Shown here piece after piece: positions 11,879-23,400 of a stretch of 64,000 nucleotides of DNA. Position 1 is the first letter of the stretch. Each line of letters begins with the position of its first letter. The notes beneath the pieces are model-generated. The model searched no databases, had not been told where the DNA came from, and saw nothing but the letters and a program-made list of their open reading frames with translations. Where the stretch lies: contig CM045734.1 of the NCBI GenBank assembly GCA_024760905.1, forward strand, positions 38,007,064-38,071,063, read 5' to 3'. The position numbers and the translations under genes were made by a program. This stretch comes from Plotosus lineatus (taxonomy: Eukaryota; Chordata; Actinopteri; Siluriformes; Plotosidae).

Positions 11879-12615
11879 CATGTATGGAAGCGGTAAGCAG
11901 ACGTGCTGTCATTTTTTTCCTTTTGTTTTTTCCGGGTAAACAGAGGCAGCCTTGATAACCAATTAATTTGTCTTTGGAAGGTCAAGCGGACTGTTGAAAT
12001 ACTCCTCATTGTGAGACAACTGATGTCACTCATTCACTTCAGTCATTTGCCAAATTACTTAATTGTACTAGACTGATTACTGGAGCCTCTCCTAGCCAAC
12101 AGTGGGTGAAGGCAAAGTACACCATGAACAACTTAGCAGACCAATTACAGGCCAACTAAGCAGGTTATGAAGCAGCTGATGCTGCAAAGAAGCTCCAAGT
12201 TAGTCGGGCTGTGAGGTTATGCATCAGCCTGTCAGACAGTTGCCAAATAATATGCTTTAAATCCAAATTTATACAGTAATGGGTGCATTGGATCAGTGGA
12301 GTGGTCCACTATATTAGATCAGGGTAATGCTGGACTTTTGATAGATGATAATTAATACAAATACTAAGTGAATTAATTAAATGCATTGAATGGTAAAGGT
12401 TATCAATCATATTTCTTTGGTTTCAAAATACTCTACAACTAATCTTAACTTTATTATACTGATTTATATTTATTTTCTGTGTGTTGGGAGTGAGGTAGCT
12501 TTAAGAGAGTCTTATGCAAGTGTATAATACTAACTAAAGGACATGATAAATCATGCTGTGCAGAAATAACATCGATTTTCTTACTATTGGGTGTTCTTCT
12601 TTTTCTTGTTTAATG

Positions 12616-12653
<38 letters not shown>

Positions 12654-12654
<1 letters not shown>

Positions 12655-12844
12655 AGACACTCCCCGACTTACGTTCATCCATTTTACGTTTTTCCACTTT
12701 TACGTCTCTTCCCCCCCCCCCCCCCCCCAAAAAAAAAAAAAAAAAAATTGAGTTTAGACGTACCTGCGTAGTATTCTGATGTAATGGTAATGACGCTGCG
12801 TCCATTGTTTACAAAAAATAGACTGAGTGCCCCTCCTTCCCAGG

Positions 12845-12887
<43 letters not shown>

Positions 12888-13777
12888 AGGCGGCACGGTG
12901 GTGTAGTGGTTAGCACGTCCGCCTCACAGCAAGAAGGCCCGGGTTCGATTCCCGGCCTGGGCGTTTCTGTGTGGAGTTTGCATGTTCTCCCCGTGCTTGT
13001 GCGGGTTTCCTCCGGGTGCTCCGGTTTCCTCCCGCAATCCAAAGACGTGCACTGTAGGTTAATTGGCCGTTCTAAATTGACCGTAGATTCTCTCCTGCAG
13101 CGGCACTGGAACCCAGTTGTATCGGCATTTGCCTTTCCATTGGATCCTTCCGGTGGCGCCGAGACGGGTGGGGGGACTTGCTGCTTGGGTAACAGCCTGT
13201 CCCTCATTACTCCCTACCCAGGCTCTGCGCACTGGGGGGTATCACCAGCCGGGATACCAGCCAGAGCGCAGCCATAGTCCTTCGGGACTGACGGAGGCCT
13301 ACCATACCATACCATATAAAATCAGTTATACAGCGTGTTACCCTTGTGTTAAGACGTCGTCTCTGTGATCTGTGTTTACACTGTTTTGTGGACTTTTGTA
13401 ACCCTAAGCAAATATGGTTGGTCAGAAGCATAAGCCTACTAGCATGGCTGCAAGTCTCCTATGCACTTCACATATTGTAAGCTTGATTGGCTGTTTTAAG
13501 CTTAATGTAAAGTGATTCGGTATAAATAAGTGACTTATTTGAAATTAATGTTGATATTATTTGATATATTTGATATTATTTTACAATGTTATGTTTATAA
13601 TAATTGATTTATGGTTGTTTTATGAGATACAGTAATGGTATTTATGGATGTATAGTACAGTATGAGCGTCACACGTTACACATCACACGTCTTACATCAC
13701 TGTAACAACTTACGTTCACTTTCAACTTACGTTCGACCGTCTGGAACCAATTAAAAACGTAAGTCGGGGAGTGTCTG
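12654..13777 (+). mobile_element. P2 Tigger-like element, copy 2, with nested SINE
   Basis: Left terminus CAGACACTCCCCGACTTACG abuts a GT microsatellite (12618-12650); right terminus ends ggggagtgtctg, then TA. A C-run/A-run (12711-12747) and a TA run (12851-12880) lie inside. A GGCGGCACGG-type SINE is inserted at 12889. The block that distinguishes copies 1 and 3 is deleted here, leaving gcaagtctcctatgcacttc. Confidence 0.85.
12889..13310 (+). mobile_element. GGCGGCACGG-type fish SINE
   Basis: tRNA-like head with A-box-like tggtgtagtggttagcacg and B box gggttcgattcccggc, then the well-known fish consensus (tgtggagtttgcatgttctc, cctccgggtgctccggtttc, aatccaaagacgtgcactgt). From about 13090 the sequence departs from the usual tail into a GC-rich segment (ggtggcgccgagacgggtgg) and ends in a short (ccata) repeat. 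Confidence 0.8.
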
Positions 13778-13790
13778 TATAAATAAATAA

Positions 13791-13851
<61 letters not shown>

Positions 13852-14030
13852 GTCGGCCCCCAACTTTGGAACTTAATCTGTTCCAGAGCCCCCTTTTTAT
13901 GGCGGTGATTTCGTAAGTAGGGGTCGCACATTACATGTTAAACGCCTAATTCGTTCCAAGGCTCCAGTCTTTGGACTGGATAAACCCCATAAACCCTGGC
14001 TGAAAGGAAAAGAAGAAGAAAGAAGATTTT

Positions 14031-14075
<45 letters not shown>

Positions 14076-14241
14076 AAAATAAAAAATAGATATGTATATT
14101 TGTGTGCATTTGGGAAATATCTAGGCAGAAGCATCTCTGATGTGAGTACCTGTGATTCTAATATTGCCAAAATGACAAAAATGCAGAACTCTGAAGCCTT
14201 TTGATAAATCTGTATTTCAGGTCCTGCCTGGTGAAGGCTCT
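13462..14241. repeat. Local duplicated block, copy B
   Basis: Counterpart of 6590-7393. Contains the P2 3' end, TA and CA microsatellites, a P1 5' fragment (13850 to about 14003), the RTE tail stub and the unique-looking flank from about 14075. After 14241 it continues into sequence not found at the other locus, so this copy keeps the natural continuation. Confidence 0.85.
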
Positions 14242-14984
14242 GCCTGTCCTTGCTATAGCTAATTTGTATCACTGTCAGGTCCATTAATGGATAAAATGTT
14301 CTGCCAAATGAAACTTACATGTTCTCGTGGTCCTTGAAGTAAGCAGTCATTATACAGTATATACAGCATGTTAGTCAGTTTCACAGGTATCCGTATTTCA
14401 TGCCAGCAGCTCTCAGAGCAGTGGCACAGCTGCAGGCCGTGTTCTGAGGCTGCTCTTCCTGTCTAAACATAGTTTTCTCTTGCCATATAACTCATTTATC
14501 TCTGACGTGCTGCAAAGTATGTACTTGCCCCAGGCATCATCAATGTACACTCTGATACCCCGACTAATTTTCTGCTTGTTATGTGAGCAGCAGCTAGAAG
14601 ACATTCCTTCGCCTCCACAGCCTAAAGCAGTGTCGTTAAAATCGGAATAAGCTGTGATGACAGGAAATCACATATAATGTTTGAGGGCTAGATAAGGCTC
14701 TGCATGTCGACATGTAATGAGAAGAAAGAGTAAACAAGGATGAATTAGCTGAAATGAGTATCAACCAATAAAGGAAAAATGTTAATACACCACATATATA
14801 AACCCTAATTGAGTGTGGAGACTTTCCATGACTTAAAATGGAAACCTGTTTAAAGGCTGTCTTTCATCTTCTAGAATATAAACGTACACTTTAATGGCAT
14901 CTCTGACACTACTGATTTTTTACAATTATTGACAGTTCTTGTGAACACTGTCTGAGAAGATACTAATAAAATTTGGCCTTTATA
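14242..14984. other. Intronic sequence
   Basis: No repeat or exon recognised. Confidence 0.5.
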
Positions 14985-14998
14985 TATGCGAGCCATTA

Positions 14999-15350
14999 AG
15001 GGCAGTGGTGGCCTGGTGGTAAAAGGTGCTGGATCGCTGATTCTAGGGTTGGGGGTTCGAGTCCCACTCTCCACAAGGTTGTCACCCCCCCCACCCCACC
15101 CCCACCCCCAGTGCAGCTAACTGGGTCATCAAAGGCCGGCCATGTCTCACTGTCTATGGTGAGGTTCATGTAAAAGAACCATTGCTGATTTTCGTAAAGA
15201 GTAGCTGCATAGCCGTCAGCGTGTTTCTGCCCCTTGCAAAAGGGTTATGTCAGGAAGGGTACCCGACATTAAAACCTATGCCAAATCAAATATGCGATGA
15301 TTTGCTGTGGTGACCCCTGAAAAAAGGGAGCAGCTGAAAGAAAAGAAAAT
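14999..15350 (+). mobile_element. RTE-tailed SINE, full length
   Basis: Head ggcagtggtggcctggtggt with B box gggttcgagtcccac, the spacer (aaagaaccattgctgatttt), the RTE-5'UTR-like block (gttatgtcaggaagggtacc) and the RTE-like tail (tgctgtggtgacccctgaaa). Imperfect target duplication, tatgcgagccatta against tatgtgagccatca, about 14 bp. Confidence 0.9.
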
Positions 15351-15424
15351 GATGATATGTGAGCCATCACAGCAAAGTCAGTATTAAGTCTAAATTGGTT
15401 AATTTTGCATTACTTGTGCCATTT

Positions 15425-15640
15425 CTCGCAGGATCGCTGATCCTAAGGTTAGGGGTTTGAGTCCCCACAAGGTTGTCACACTGCTGACTTTCGTATAGAG
15501 TAGGCTGCAAAGCCGTCAGCGTGTTTTTATGACCTGGAGAGGGATGGGCTCCGCCAGGCCAAATCAGCCCAAGTCTCGCCATGGAGACGCCCCAACGACA
15601 TCCTCATGATGTTAAGGGATAAGTGAAGTGAAGTGAAGTA
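15425..15640 (+). mobile_element. SINE variant with a third tail (type C)
   Basis: A short remnant of the tRNA-like head (ggatcgctgatcctaaggtt) and part of the spacer, with an internal deletion. After cgtcagcgtgttt it leaves the RTE-like tail for a different 110-base sequence (gacctggagagggatgggct to the aagtgaagtgaagtgaagt repeat). This tail is not seen elsewhere in the window. Confidence 0.75.
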
Positions 15641-15645
15641 CCATT

Positions 15646-16660
15646 TCTGTGTCTGACATCCTAAGGTTTTAAATAATGCCAAATTTTCCAACATATGTTT
15701 GGAGTAACTAACCAAAACCAAAAAAACACTTGTATTGTATTGTATAATGCATTGTGGTGTGATTGCAGATTATACAATAAAGATTAGCTAAAATTAATAA
15801 GCAGGAGAAATTATTGCATGGTGTTTATATCATAAAATGTGAGTTGGGAGTCGTAAGGATAATCTTACTCCAATAGTACAGTTTGTTTACATTTTGCCAT
15901 TGATGCTACAATATCCATAGCTTTTCCATAAGTTGGTTGTTCTTAAGATGTCACTCTACTTTTGGCTATTGATTCAGTGTTGGATTCTGAGATCTTAATC
16001 AGCAAATTGGTGAGAACTTTGCTGTAGAGTATCCCGAGTTGAAAAATCTGCAAAATTGGGATGAATCTGCTACGGTGTAAATCTGGCTTTAGCAGAAGGA
16101 ATAGCAGTAGATGGAAGCGTGCAAAGAAGAACTCCAAGAAGAACAATCTTAGACTTTTAGGTTCATCAAGATTTCCTGTCACACTCATGCTGTTTCTTCT
16201 TAGTGCTTCATTTCACAAATAAAAACACTTTCTTCTTTCCTTCTTGTGTAGTTTATTCGTTCATGGGAGAGGATCACAAAACTTCCACATCAGTCCAGAC
16301 CATTACCACTGTAATAGTGATCAGAGAATGTTCTGTAAAGGATCACATTTGGTTTTATTAATGCCATTTTTGCATTGATTTCAGGATGTCGAAGACTTTT
16401 TTTTTTTTTTTTTAAGATTTGGCTCATAGCCTGTGATGGGGCAATTGTTTTGATATTATTGGTTCTGCACTAAGGCTCTATTCAAAGAGAGTTCTACTGC
16501 CTTTTGAAGCTCATCTTTATATTGAAGGCAAAGAACCTTTAATCTTTAAGCATTGTCCCAGTAATCCTGAGCCTTTGATGCCCACAAGTAAGAAGAGTGG
16601 AGGCTGGACAGTAGCCGAGGGTCACTGATGGAAACTAATCTGCTCTTGATGCTTTTTTAG
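15646..16660. other. Intronic sequence
   Basis: T-run near 16398-16415. Ends in a splice acceptor with a T-rich tract (gatgcttttttag). No repeat recognised. Confidence 0.5.
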
Positions 16661-16780
16661 CTGACTCTTCCAGAGGATCTTGCCTTGTCCTGGATCGGTG
16701 ACTCAATATTGAGCAGGCAGCCCACCACCATACTGGATCTCTGTTCTGGCGAAACGAATAATATAAACCTTCAGACAATG
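16661..16780 (+). CDS. Internal exon of the split gene (exon b)
   Basis: Exactly 40 codons, phase 0 to phase 0, between acceptor tttttttag and the strong donor ATG|gtgagt. Translation begins LTLPEDLALSWIGDSILSRQ and ends NNINLQTM. The frame joins exon a upstream and exon c at 48946 without a shift; the following intron would be about 32.2 kb. No domain recognised. Confidence 0.7.
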
Positions 16781-18014
16781 GTGAGTCTGTTGCTTCCGAG
16801 TCCACCATTAAGTGATATGTTTCGTTTTATTTGGAGTTATCATCTCTATCAACTGAATATTTTCTCTGTGTGGATGTTTAAAATTAGAATGAGAATCACC
16901 ATCTGTCCCCGGTCTGAAGGTGCAGATAACTGAGAGCCCCCATCTCACCCATTGTATTGGTGGAAAGTCCCATCCCTGGTGACTGTCTCTATTGTGTCAT
17001 ATCACAGTGTCACTAATCCAACCTCACCTTGGTCTGGGTTACAATAGAAATCAATTTAGCTCCCTGTAGATTTCATAAGCTGTCAACACATGGAATGAAC
17101 AGACAACAGCTGTCCTCGTTTTCTTTCTTTTTTACCTCCTAGTTATCTATCCTATTTATATTGTAGAGTAACTATAAATCCTAAAAATAAATTACTAAAT
17201 ATACATGCAAAAAGGATTCCAATAAGTCAATAAACTTTTAGTCTAGTGCCTTTTCTCATTTTATTGTTTAGTGATTATAACAAGCTGTGATTACGACAAT
17301 CATATGCACAAAGATACTATAACTGTCTTATTTGCATGTGGTTTGTAAAGACTGCTGATATATTCTCAAACCAACACCAATACAACACTGAGGCTGCTTT
17401 AACCTATTAAGGTGTTTAGATAATTAGAAAATTTCAAACTAAAATCTTCACCTGAGGCAGTGAGTAATTTCATGCATATCATGCATCAGTCCAGACTACA
17501 GAGTATTCAAGGAATACAAAGATTTATGGACAGTTTATATATTTTCCTCCTTTTTTTCTCTCCACCAAACGTGATTTTATCAGCCTGATCCAGGAAACAG
17601 GTCTTGTGAAAGAAGCCATCGTGTATGGCTGGAGTAAGACTAGCAACATTATTGAGGCTAGTTTGTATTTAATTTAAAGAGACTGAAGACCAAAAGTCTG
17701 TGACACCCTATCAGCCGATCCTCTTACAAAACCACACAACAACACAACTTCAGATGTAGGGCGTTTCAAATGTCAACGCAAATTATAATTTGAAACAAAT
17801 TATATTTGTGGTTTTATAGTTCAGAAGTGGACAAATCATAAATTCATTAGCTAGCCCACTCGGCAAGTAAAAGCTCAAGTGTGCCTGCCCAGTTCCAGGT
17901 ATTGTTTTCTTCGGCAATTTATTACCTTGGCTAAAAGCATCAGCAAAAGACTATAAAATCTTTGTTTTGGATTACATTTTTTTCCAGTGCTCTCTCACTG
18001 TGTATAAAGTCGTT

Positions 18015-18017
<3 letters not shown>
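16781..18017. other. Intronic sequence
   Basis: AT-rich. No classified repeat or exon seen. Confidence 0.5.
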
Positions 18018-18072
<55 letters not shown>

Positions 18073-18095
18073 GTATATATGTATGTATATGTGTG

Positions 18096-18143
<48 letters not shown>
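18018..18143. repeat. (TA)n/(TG)n compound microsatellite
   Basis: Two TA runs with a TATG-rich centre, directly 5' of an RTE 3' fragment. Confidence 0.95.
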
Positions 18144-18144
<1 letters not shown>

Positions 18145-18145
18145 T

Positions 18146-18464
18146 CTTCGGATAGGATTAGGAATGAGCACGTCAGAGGGACAGCACATGTAAGACGTTT
18201 TGGAGACAAAGTCAGAGAGGCTAGATTGAGATGGTTTGGACATGTACAGAGGAGGGATAGTGAGTATATTGGTAATAGGATGCTGAGGCTGGAACTACCA
18301 GGCAAAAGGCCTAGAGGAAGACCAAAGAGACGATTCATGGATGTGGTAAAGGAGGACATGAAGGTCGTTGGTGTAAGAGAAGAAGATGCAAAGGATAGGG
18401 TGAGATGGAGGCAGATGATTCGCTGTGGCGACCCCTGAAGGGAAAAGCCGAAAGGAAAAGAAGA

Positions 18465-18467
<3 letters not shown>
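18146..18467 (+). mobile_element. RTE LINE, 5'-truncated 3' end
   Basis: Last ~320 bases of the [20 protein letters not shown], then [12 protein letters not shown], and the stop at the gcgacccctga end, then gggaaaagccgaaaggaaaa and gaagaag running into a TA microsatellite. Nearly identical to 45950-46260, so it is much younger than the copy at 7706. Confidence 0.92.
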
Positions 18468-18532
<65 letters not shown>

Positions 18533-18536
18533 GCAC
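18468..18536. repeat. (TA)n then (CA)n microsatellite
   Basis: Directly follows the RTE (GAA)-type tail and abuts the P3 terminus. Confidence 0.95.
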
Positions 18537-18537
18537 A

Positions 18538-19345
18538 CAGGGATCCCTCACTTTCCGTGGTTAATGGGGACCGAGACTCCCCGCGACCGCCGATTACTGC
18601 GAAGTAGGATCGACTCCCTTGACTGACTTGTATATGTGTATAATATGAATAAATACATATTCAATGCTATAAATGCTTATAATAACAATTAAACATTCAA
18701 AAATAATGCATAAGATGTAAATCATAGATGTGCACCTCACATAAAAATGTAAGTAGTGTTGTTGGGGTGTTTTGATTGTTTTTTTTGTTTTTGCTTGTTT
18801 AGGTTTTTTACATAATTGGTCTTGTTGTGCAGCATTTTCCTGAACTTTCCCCTATTTTTCCTTAATTTACTTAATTTTTTATTTTTTTATTTTTTGATGA
18901 ATATTTTGAAAAATGTGTACCTGTGGGGGCAGTGGTGGTCTAGTGGTATAGGGCGCTGGATCACTGATCCAAAGTTTGGGGTTCGAGTCCCACTCTCCAC
19001 AGGGTTGTCACTGTCCCACCCAGTGCAGCTAACTGGGTTATCAAAGGCGGGTCATGTCTGTCACTGTCTATGGTGTGAGGCATGTAAAAGAACCATTGCT
19101 GACTTTCGTAAAGAGTAGCTGCAAAGTCGTCAGCGTGTTTCTGTCCCTTGCTAAAAGGGTTGTGACAGGAAGGGCATCCGACGTAAAAACCTCTGCCAAA
19201 TCAAACGTGCGAATCAGCTGATTCGCTGTGGCGACTCCCGATTAAAAGGGAAAAAGCTGAAAGGAAGACAGACAGACAATTTTTGAAAAACCCGTGATGC
19301 CCTGAAGCCGCAGAAACTGAAGTACGAAGTAGCGAGGGATCACTG
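18538..19345 (-). mobile_element. P3 Tigger-like element, reversed, with nested SINE
   Basis: Left terminus CAGGGATCCCTCACTTTCCG, right terminus cgaagtagcgagggatcactg then TA. A plus-strand SINE (about 18925-19284) splits the sequence between tttgaaaaatg and aatttttgaaaaacccgtga. Confidence 0.85.
18925..19284 (+). mobile_element. RTE-tailed SINE, full length, nested in P3
   Basis: Head gggcagtggtggtctagtgg with A- and B-box-like motifs. Complete spacer, RTE-5'UTR-like block (gacaggaagggcatccgacg) and RTE-like tail ending gccgaaaggaagacagac-type (here gctgaaaggaagacagacag). Confidence 0.9.
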
Positions 19346-19349
19346 TATT

Positions 19350-19570
19350 TATATTTTATTTAAATCTTATGCATTATTTTTGAATGTTTAATTGTTATTA
19401 TAAGCAATTTATCACATTGAACATGTGTTTATTGATATTATATATACTTGTACGTATGTACGTATACGGCAGACCGGGGGACGGGGGGGTTGTCAGATCC
19501 TACTTCACGGAAATTGGCAGTTGCGGGGGGGTTCGGTCCCCATTAACCGCAGAAAGTGAGGGGATCCCTG
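19350..19570 (+). mobile_element. P3 3' half, head-to-head with the previous copy
   Basis: Starts in the P3 interior (ttttatttaaatcttatgca) immediately after the reversed copy ends, and runs to gtgaggggatccctg then TA. The pair 18538-19570 therefore has matching inverted ends. Confidence 0.8.
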
Positions 19571-21599
19571 TATAGTGTTTAAATATGAGGCGATGCATAT
19601 TGGGGCTGGCAATAGAGTTCAAGTTCTATGTCAGTTTAGTGCCCTAAAGTTTGAGGCTGTTTTCGCATCCCTTCATAATTATATATTCAGGTAAGATTAT
19701 TTAGTCTCGATTAATAATCCTCGTAACATTAGTCCATACTAACAGTCCAGTCATGTACTTCTTTCACATCTGCAGCATGTCACATCATGTATTTATTCTA
19801 GTGAAAACATATATGAACATAATAATTTTTTGTCTTGTTCTGTGTGTTGGACTGTAACATCAACTGAAAAACTAAGAGCCCAGACATGCGATTACTTATC
19901 AGAGATATTAGAGGTTTTCCCATTCCTGATATTTCTTACTTTATTTTTGTGTTCCTGTTAATTTCTATAAAGACTGTATTAGGTCTGCATGACAACTTTT
20001 ATTGAAAATAAATAGTAATAGGCAAGAATGTTATAGAAACAGTGTTTTTTAGAGTATCACTATCACCACATCTCCCCATGTCTCTTATATAGCTGAGTCA
20101 AATATATTCGCACCCAACACCTCAGGCACACTCTGTTGCAGAGCAGTGTATTATACTGCACACACAAAAGGTTATAGAATTTTGATATGGTATATCTTTA
20201 CACTTCACTGGTGGAAAATGGCAGACACCCATCGATAGTACAAACATTGAATGGATATAAAATAGGTGAAAGAACAATTATTTGACTGAATATCAACTCA
20301 TAGGAAAAGCAACTATCTCAGACTGGTCGTCTTTAAAAATTACCCATAAATCTTCCTGGACATCAAGTCAAAATCAAATTACAAATAATTGGAATGAAAA
20401 CATTATACACTACTTGAGACTGAGAGATCTACATTTGTTATCAGCTGGAGAAAATTATGTGTCATTCATAGCTTTAGAAATAGAAATGGTGTGGAGACTA
20501 TTTTCAGAATGTCTGGCTGTATTTCCCTATCTGTGTCCGAGAGTAATTGTTTGTCAAATAGATTGTCCTTACTCTCTCCTCGGCTTTGTAGAGCTTCGAG
20601 AGAGATTTCACCCTAAATTTCACTCAGTTCCTTTCCCATTTCCACACCCTCCTATTCTCCACAGTGGGGGGAAAAAAATAACAAAAGGAAGTGTCATGAA
20701 CCAATTTGAATTTAAAGTGGATTTTGCTTTGACCACCTTCCCCGGAGAGCAGCAGCTCAGCTGTATACGAGCAGTTGGGACGCTTGACTGTAGAATTCCT
20801 CCCAAAATATAGAGCAGCCTTTTAACTGCACAGTTGTATGCTAAAAAGTTTACACAAAGAAAACAGCACTCGTACTGATTTTCTAAACTGCCTGATGAAA
20901 ATGAACACAAAGTGGTGGGTTTTTTTTTTTGAGCACTGATTTCTCTATTGACTGATTTTGTGATATCAAGCTTAAAATATGATAATTATCTATTTACAAT
21001 TTGATGAGTTTAATCTGAGTCAGACTGGGAGATGGTAAATTGGGATGTTTTTAGCAGCACCCTCACAGCCTTAATGGCATTTGTATATAATGAGGCCTCA
21101 TATGGTACCTGCGTCAAAGTCATTAGAGGAAGGCGGCGTAATTTCATTCTTGGGTAAATTAATTCAAATAATGTTCAAGTAATAGATAGTACGCATCTGG
21201 TGCTTCACTCAGCCAAAGTGTGATGTATTTCTTTTTCTACGGCTACATTTGTAAGACACATTGTTCCTCTGGTTAAGCCACTTAATGATGATTTATCACT
21301 AATAAAAGGATTTGCAAATGTAATAAATTCCATTGTATTTTATACATTCAGAGACAAATTAATTTCAGTGTCAACTTTTTTTTTTTTTTTTTTTTTTTTA
21401 GGGGGAGAAGAGTCGTCGTCTTGATGCACATACACGGTGACCCACCCCAAAAAACTCCTGCAGCTCAAAGGTAAGAGATAACCGGTTTCTTATTTTCCCA
21501 TATGAACTTTAGTAAGGTGGAAAAGGTGGTGGTAAGGTCTGCTGGTGGTAGAGTAACCTCAACTGTTTTCAGTCGCCAGCATGCCGTGGTCGGGAGAAC
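19571..21599. other. Intronic sequence with one long chance ORF
   Basis: Contains an open stretch of 176 codons (20282-20812, plus) with no family resemblance or codon pattern I recognise, and a T-run at 21370-21400. No classified repeat seen. Confidence 0.45.
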
Positions 21600-21962
21600 T
21601 GCATAGTATTCCACTCACACACTCACTCATTTACTGTACCTCTTCATCCTTCTGTGGTGGTGGAGAGGCTGAAACCTGTCTCAGATAAAGGCAAGATACA
21701 CTCTGACCAGCTTTCCGGACCATTAGTGGGCAAACAGACACACAACTATTCACACCCACAGCTAGGGAAAATTTTGGGGTAACCAATGTGCCTAATGTGC
21801 ATGTCTTTGGACTGTGATAAGAAATCATAGTACCTGCAGAAAACCCACCCAAGCATAAGGAGGACAAAGCAAACTTCATATAACCATGTGAGTCCAGGAC
21901 TCAAACCCAGTACTTTTTTGCTGTCAGGCGGGTATGCTAGCCACTATATTACCGTGACGCAA
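21600..21962 (-). mobile_element. GGCGGCACGG-type SINE, reversed
   Basis: Reverse complement shows the tRNA-like head (near 21900-21960), the segment equivalent to tttggactgtgataagaaat and the far 3' tail (actcactcatttactgtacc at the left end). Old and diverged. Confidence 0.75.
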
Positions 21963-22344
21963 TGTTTCACAGAGCTGAAACGTCCCAGATCAGAAAATTA
22001 TCTTGCAGTGGATTGATAATTTCAGAGCAACATGCTCAGCTTTGAAAAGAAAATCACTTGTCTGAACTATGCTCAAATGCCTTGTTTTAGTGTTGTGGCG
22101 CTCTGTTGTGCAGTATCCGAGATGTCCTGGAAGCATGCTTTAGCTGTAGGGACTTCTCAGGAAATTGCAAAGGTTATCTTAGACAAAGTGCTTCATGTCC
22201 ATCCATATAAAAAAACTGCACTGAATAATATTTCAAGTGTGCAAATATTAACTTTGTTTATCAATAACGATTTTTTAATTTACCATTGAAATGTGATAGG
22301 TTTTATTGGGTCACCCTGTTTTACTAGTGTAATCAATGGTTCCA

Positions 22345-22625
22345 GGACATTTGCTCACAGGACAAATGCTCACAACCTTAATGAAAAACGGACATTTGCT
22401 CACCACATAAAACATTTTGTTCAATTTTAACCCTAACCCCTAACATTAACCCTAATGCATAATGAGTTAATTTAGCATTATGTATTTATAAGAATTAAGA
22501 ATTTTTATAACACATTGTGATCTTTTTGTATTAAGCATTTATTAGAACAAAGGAAAAAGATGTTTTGAGCAAATGTCTGGTTTTTTCATTAAGGTTGTGA
22601 GCATTTGTCCTGTGAGCAAATGTCC
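22345..22625. mobile_element. Palindromic MITE with ggacatttgctcac termini
   Basis: Inverted ends of about 45 bases (ggacatttgctcacaggaca at the left, its complement at the right). The interior carries telomere-like ccctaaccc repeats (22430-22455) next to the left end. Two further copies lie at 30228 and, in opposite orientation, 57893. The superfamily is not evident. Confidence 0.75.
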
Positions 22626-22883
22626 GTGCACCGTAATCAACATAGTCCTGTGGTCTGCGTTACTCTGTTTACACAGAGAGAAATAGATAGATGAAAGAAG
22701 ACAGGGTTGATTAGACATGGCAGGATAGATGGGATACATTGTGAAGCTGGACAGGCATGTATTTTCTTCATACACACATTTTGACAAACTTGAGTACAGT
22801 ATCTGTGGTAGGAGGAGCCTCCTGCAGTTGCTTTTGTTATTACTGGTCAAAATGGATGTTTAGGCTCACCTCTTCAAACCATG

Positions 22884-22886
<3 letters not shown>

Positions 22887-22950
<64 letters not shown>
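22887..22950. repeat. (GT)n microsatellite
   Basis: Pure GT run of about 60 bases. Confidence 0.95.
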
Positions 22951-22951
<1 letters not shown>

Positions 22952-23045
22952 CTACCTGATAAATACAGCTGTTCTAGTGATTGACGCACTTTTATCTTTT
23001 AGTTTTCATGTCAGGTAAGAAACAAGTGTAGAAACATATTGTGTG

Positions 23046-23098
23046 TGGTGCGTGGTGGTGGTGGTGGTGGTGGGGGTGGTGGTGGTGGGGGTGTCCAG
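23046..23098. repeat. (GGT)n microsatellite
   Basis: Imperfect GGT triplets. Confidence 0.9.
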
Positions 23099-23341
23099 GT
23101 GTTCATTCACTTTGTGGGGACCTAAATCTTTATACACAGACACATTATAGGGTCTTGTCTTCCTTATGGAGACAAACACAATTCTAATAATGTAAATCAT
23201 TACATTTAAAGTCAACAGATGTTTTAAGGTTACAATTAGGTTAAGCTAAGGATAAGGGGCAGGCCAGTAGTAGTTATGGTTAGGATTATGGCAAATCTCC
23301 AGGGAATCAATGTAAGTCTATGCTTTGTAACCTAAAGTCAT

Positions 23342-23342
<1 letters not shown>

Positions 23343-23397
<55 letters not shown>
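23343..23397. repeat. (GT)n microsatellite
   Basis: Pure GT run. Confidence 0.95.

Positions 23398-23400
<3 letters not shown>

Larger units (their letters stand above)
10870..12616. other. Intronic sequence
   Basis: Apart from the V-SINE (11490-11652) and a GT run (11830-11876), this is AT-rich sequence with no supported feature. Confidence 0.5.

Noticed and set aside
13117..13368. Open frames around 12845-13431
   Set aside because: They lie inside a GC-rich SINE nested in a P2 element.
14999..15075. tRNA genes
   Set aside because: The A- and B-box-like heads belong to dispersed SINEs. They do not fold into an intact cloverleaf by eye and are always followed by the SINE body.
20282..20812. 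176-codon open reading frame
   Set aside because: No recognisable domain, no splice or promoter context, and composition like the flanking intron. An open stretch of this size by chance in 64 kb is unremarkable.
22430..22455. True interstitial telomere repeat
   Set aside because: The CCCTAA run recurs at the same place in two other copies of the MITE, so it belongs to the element.
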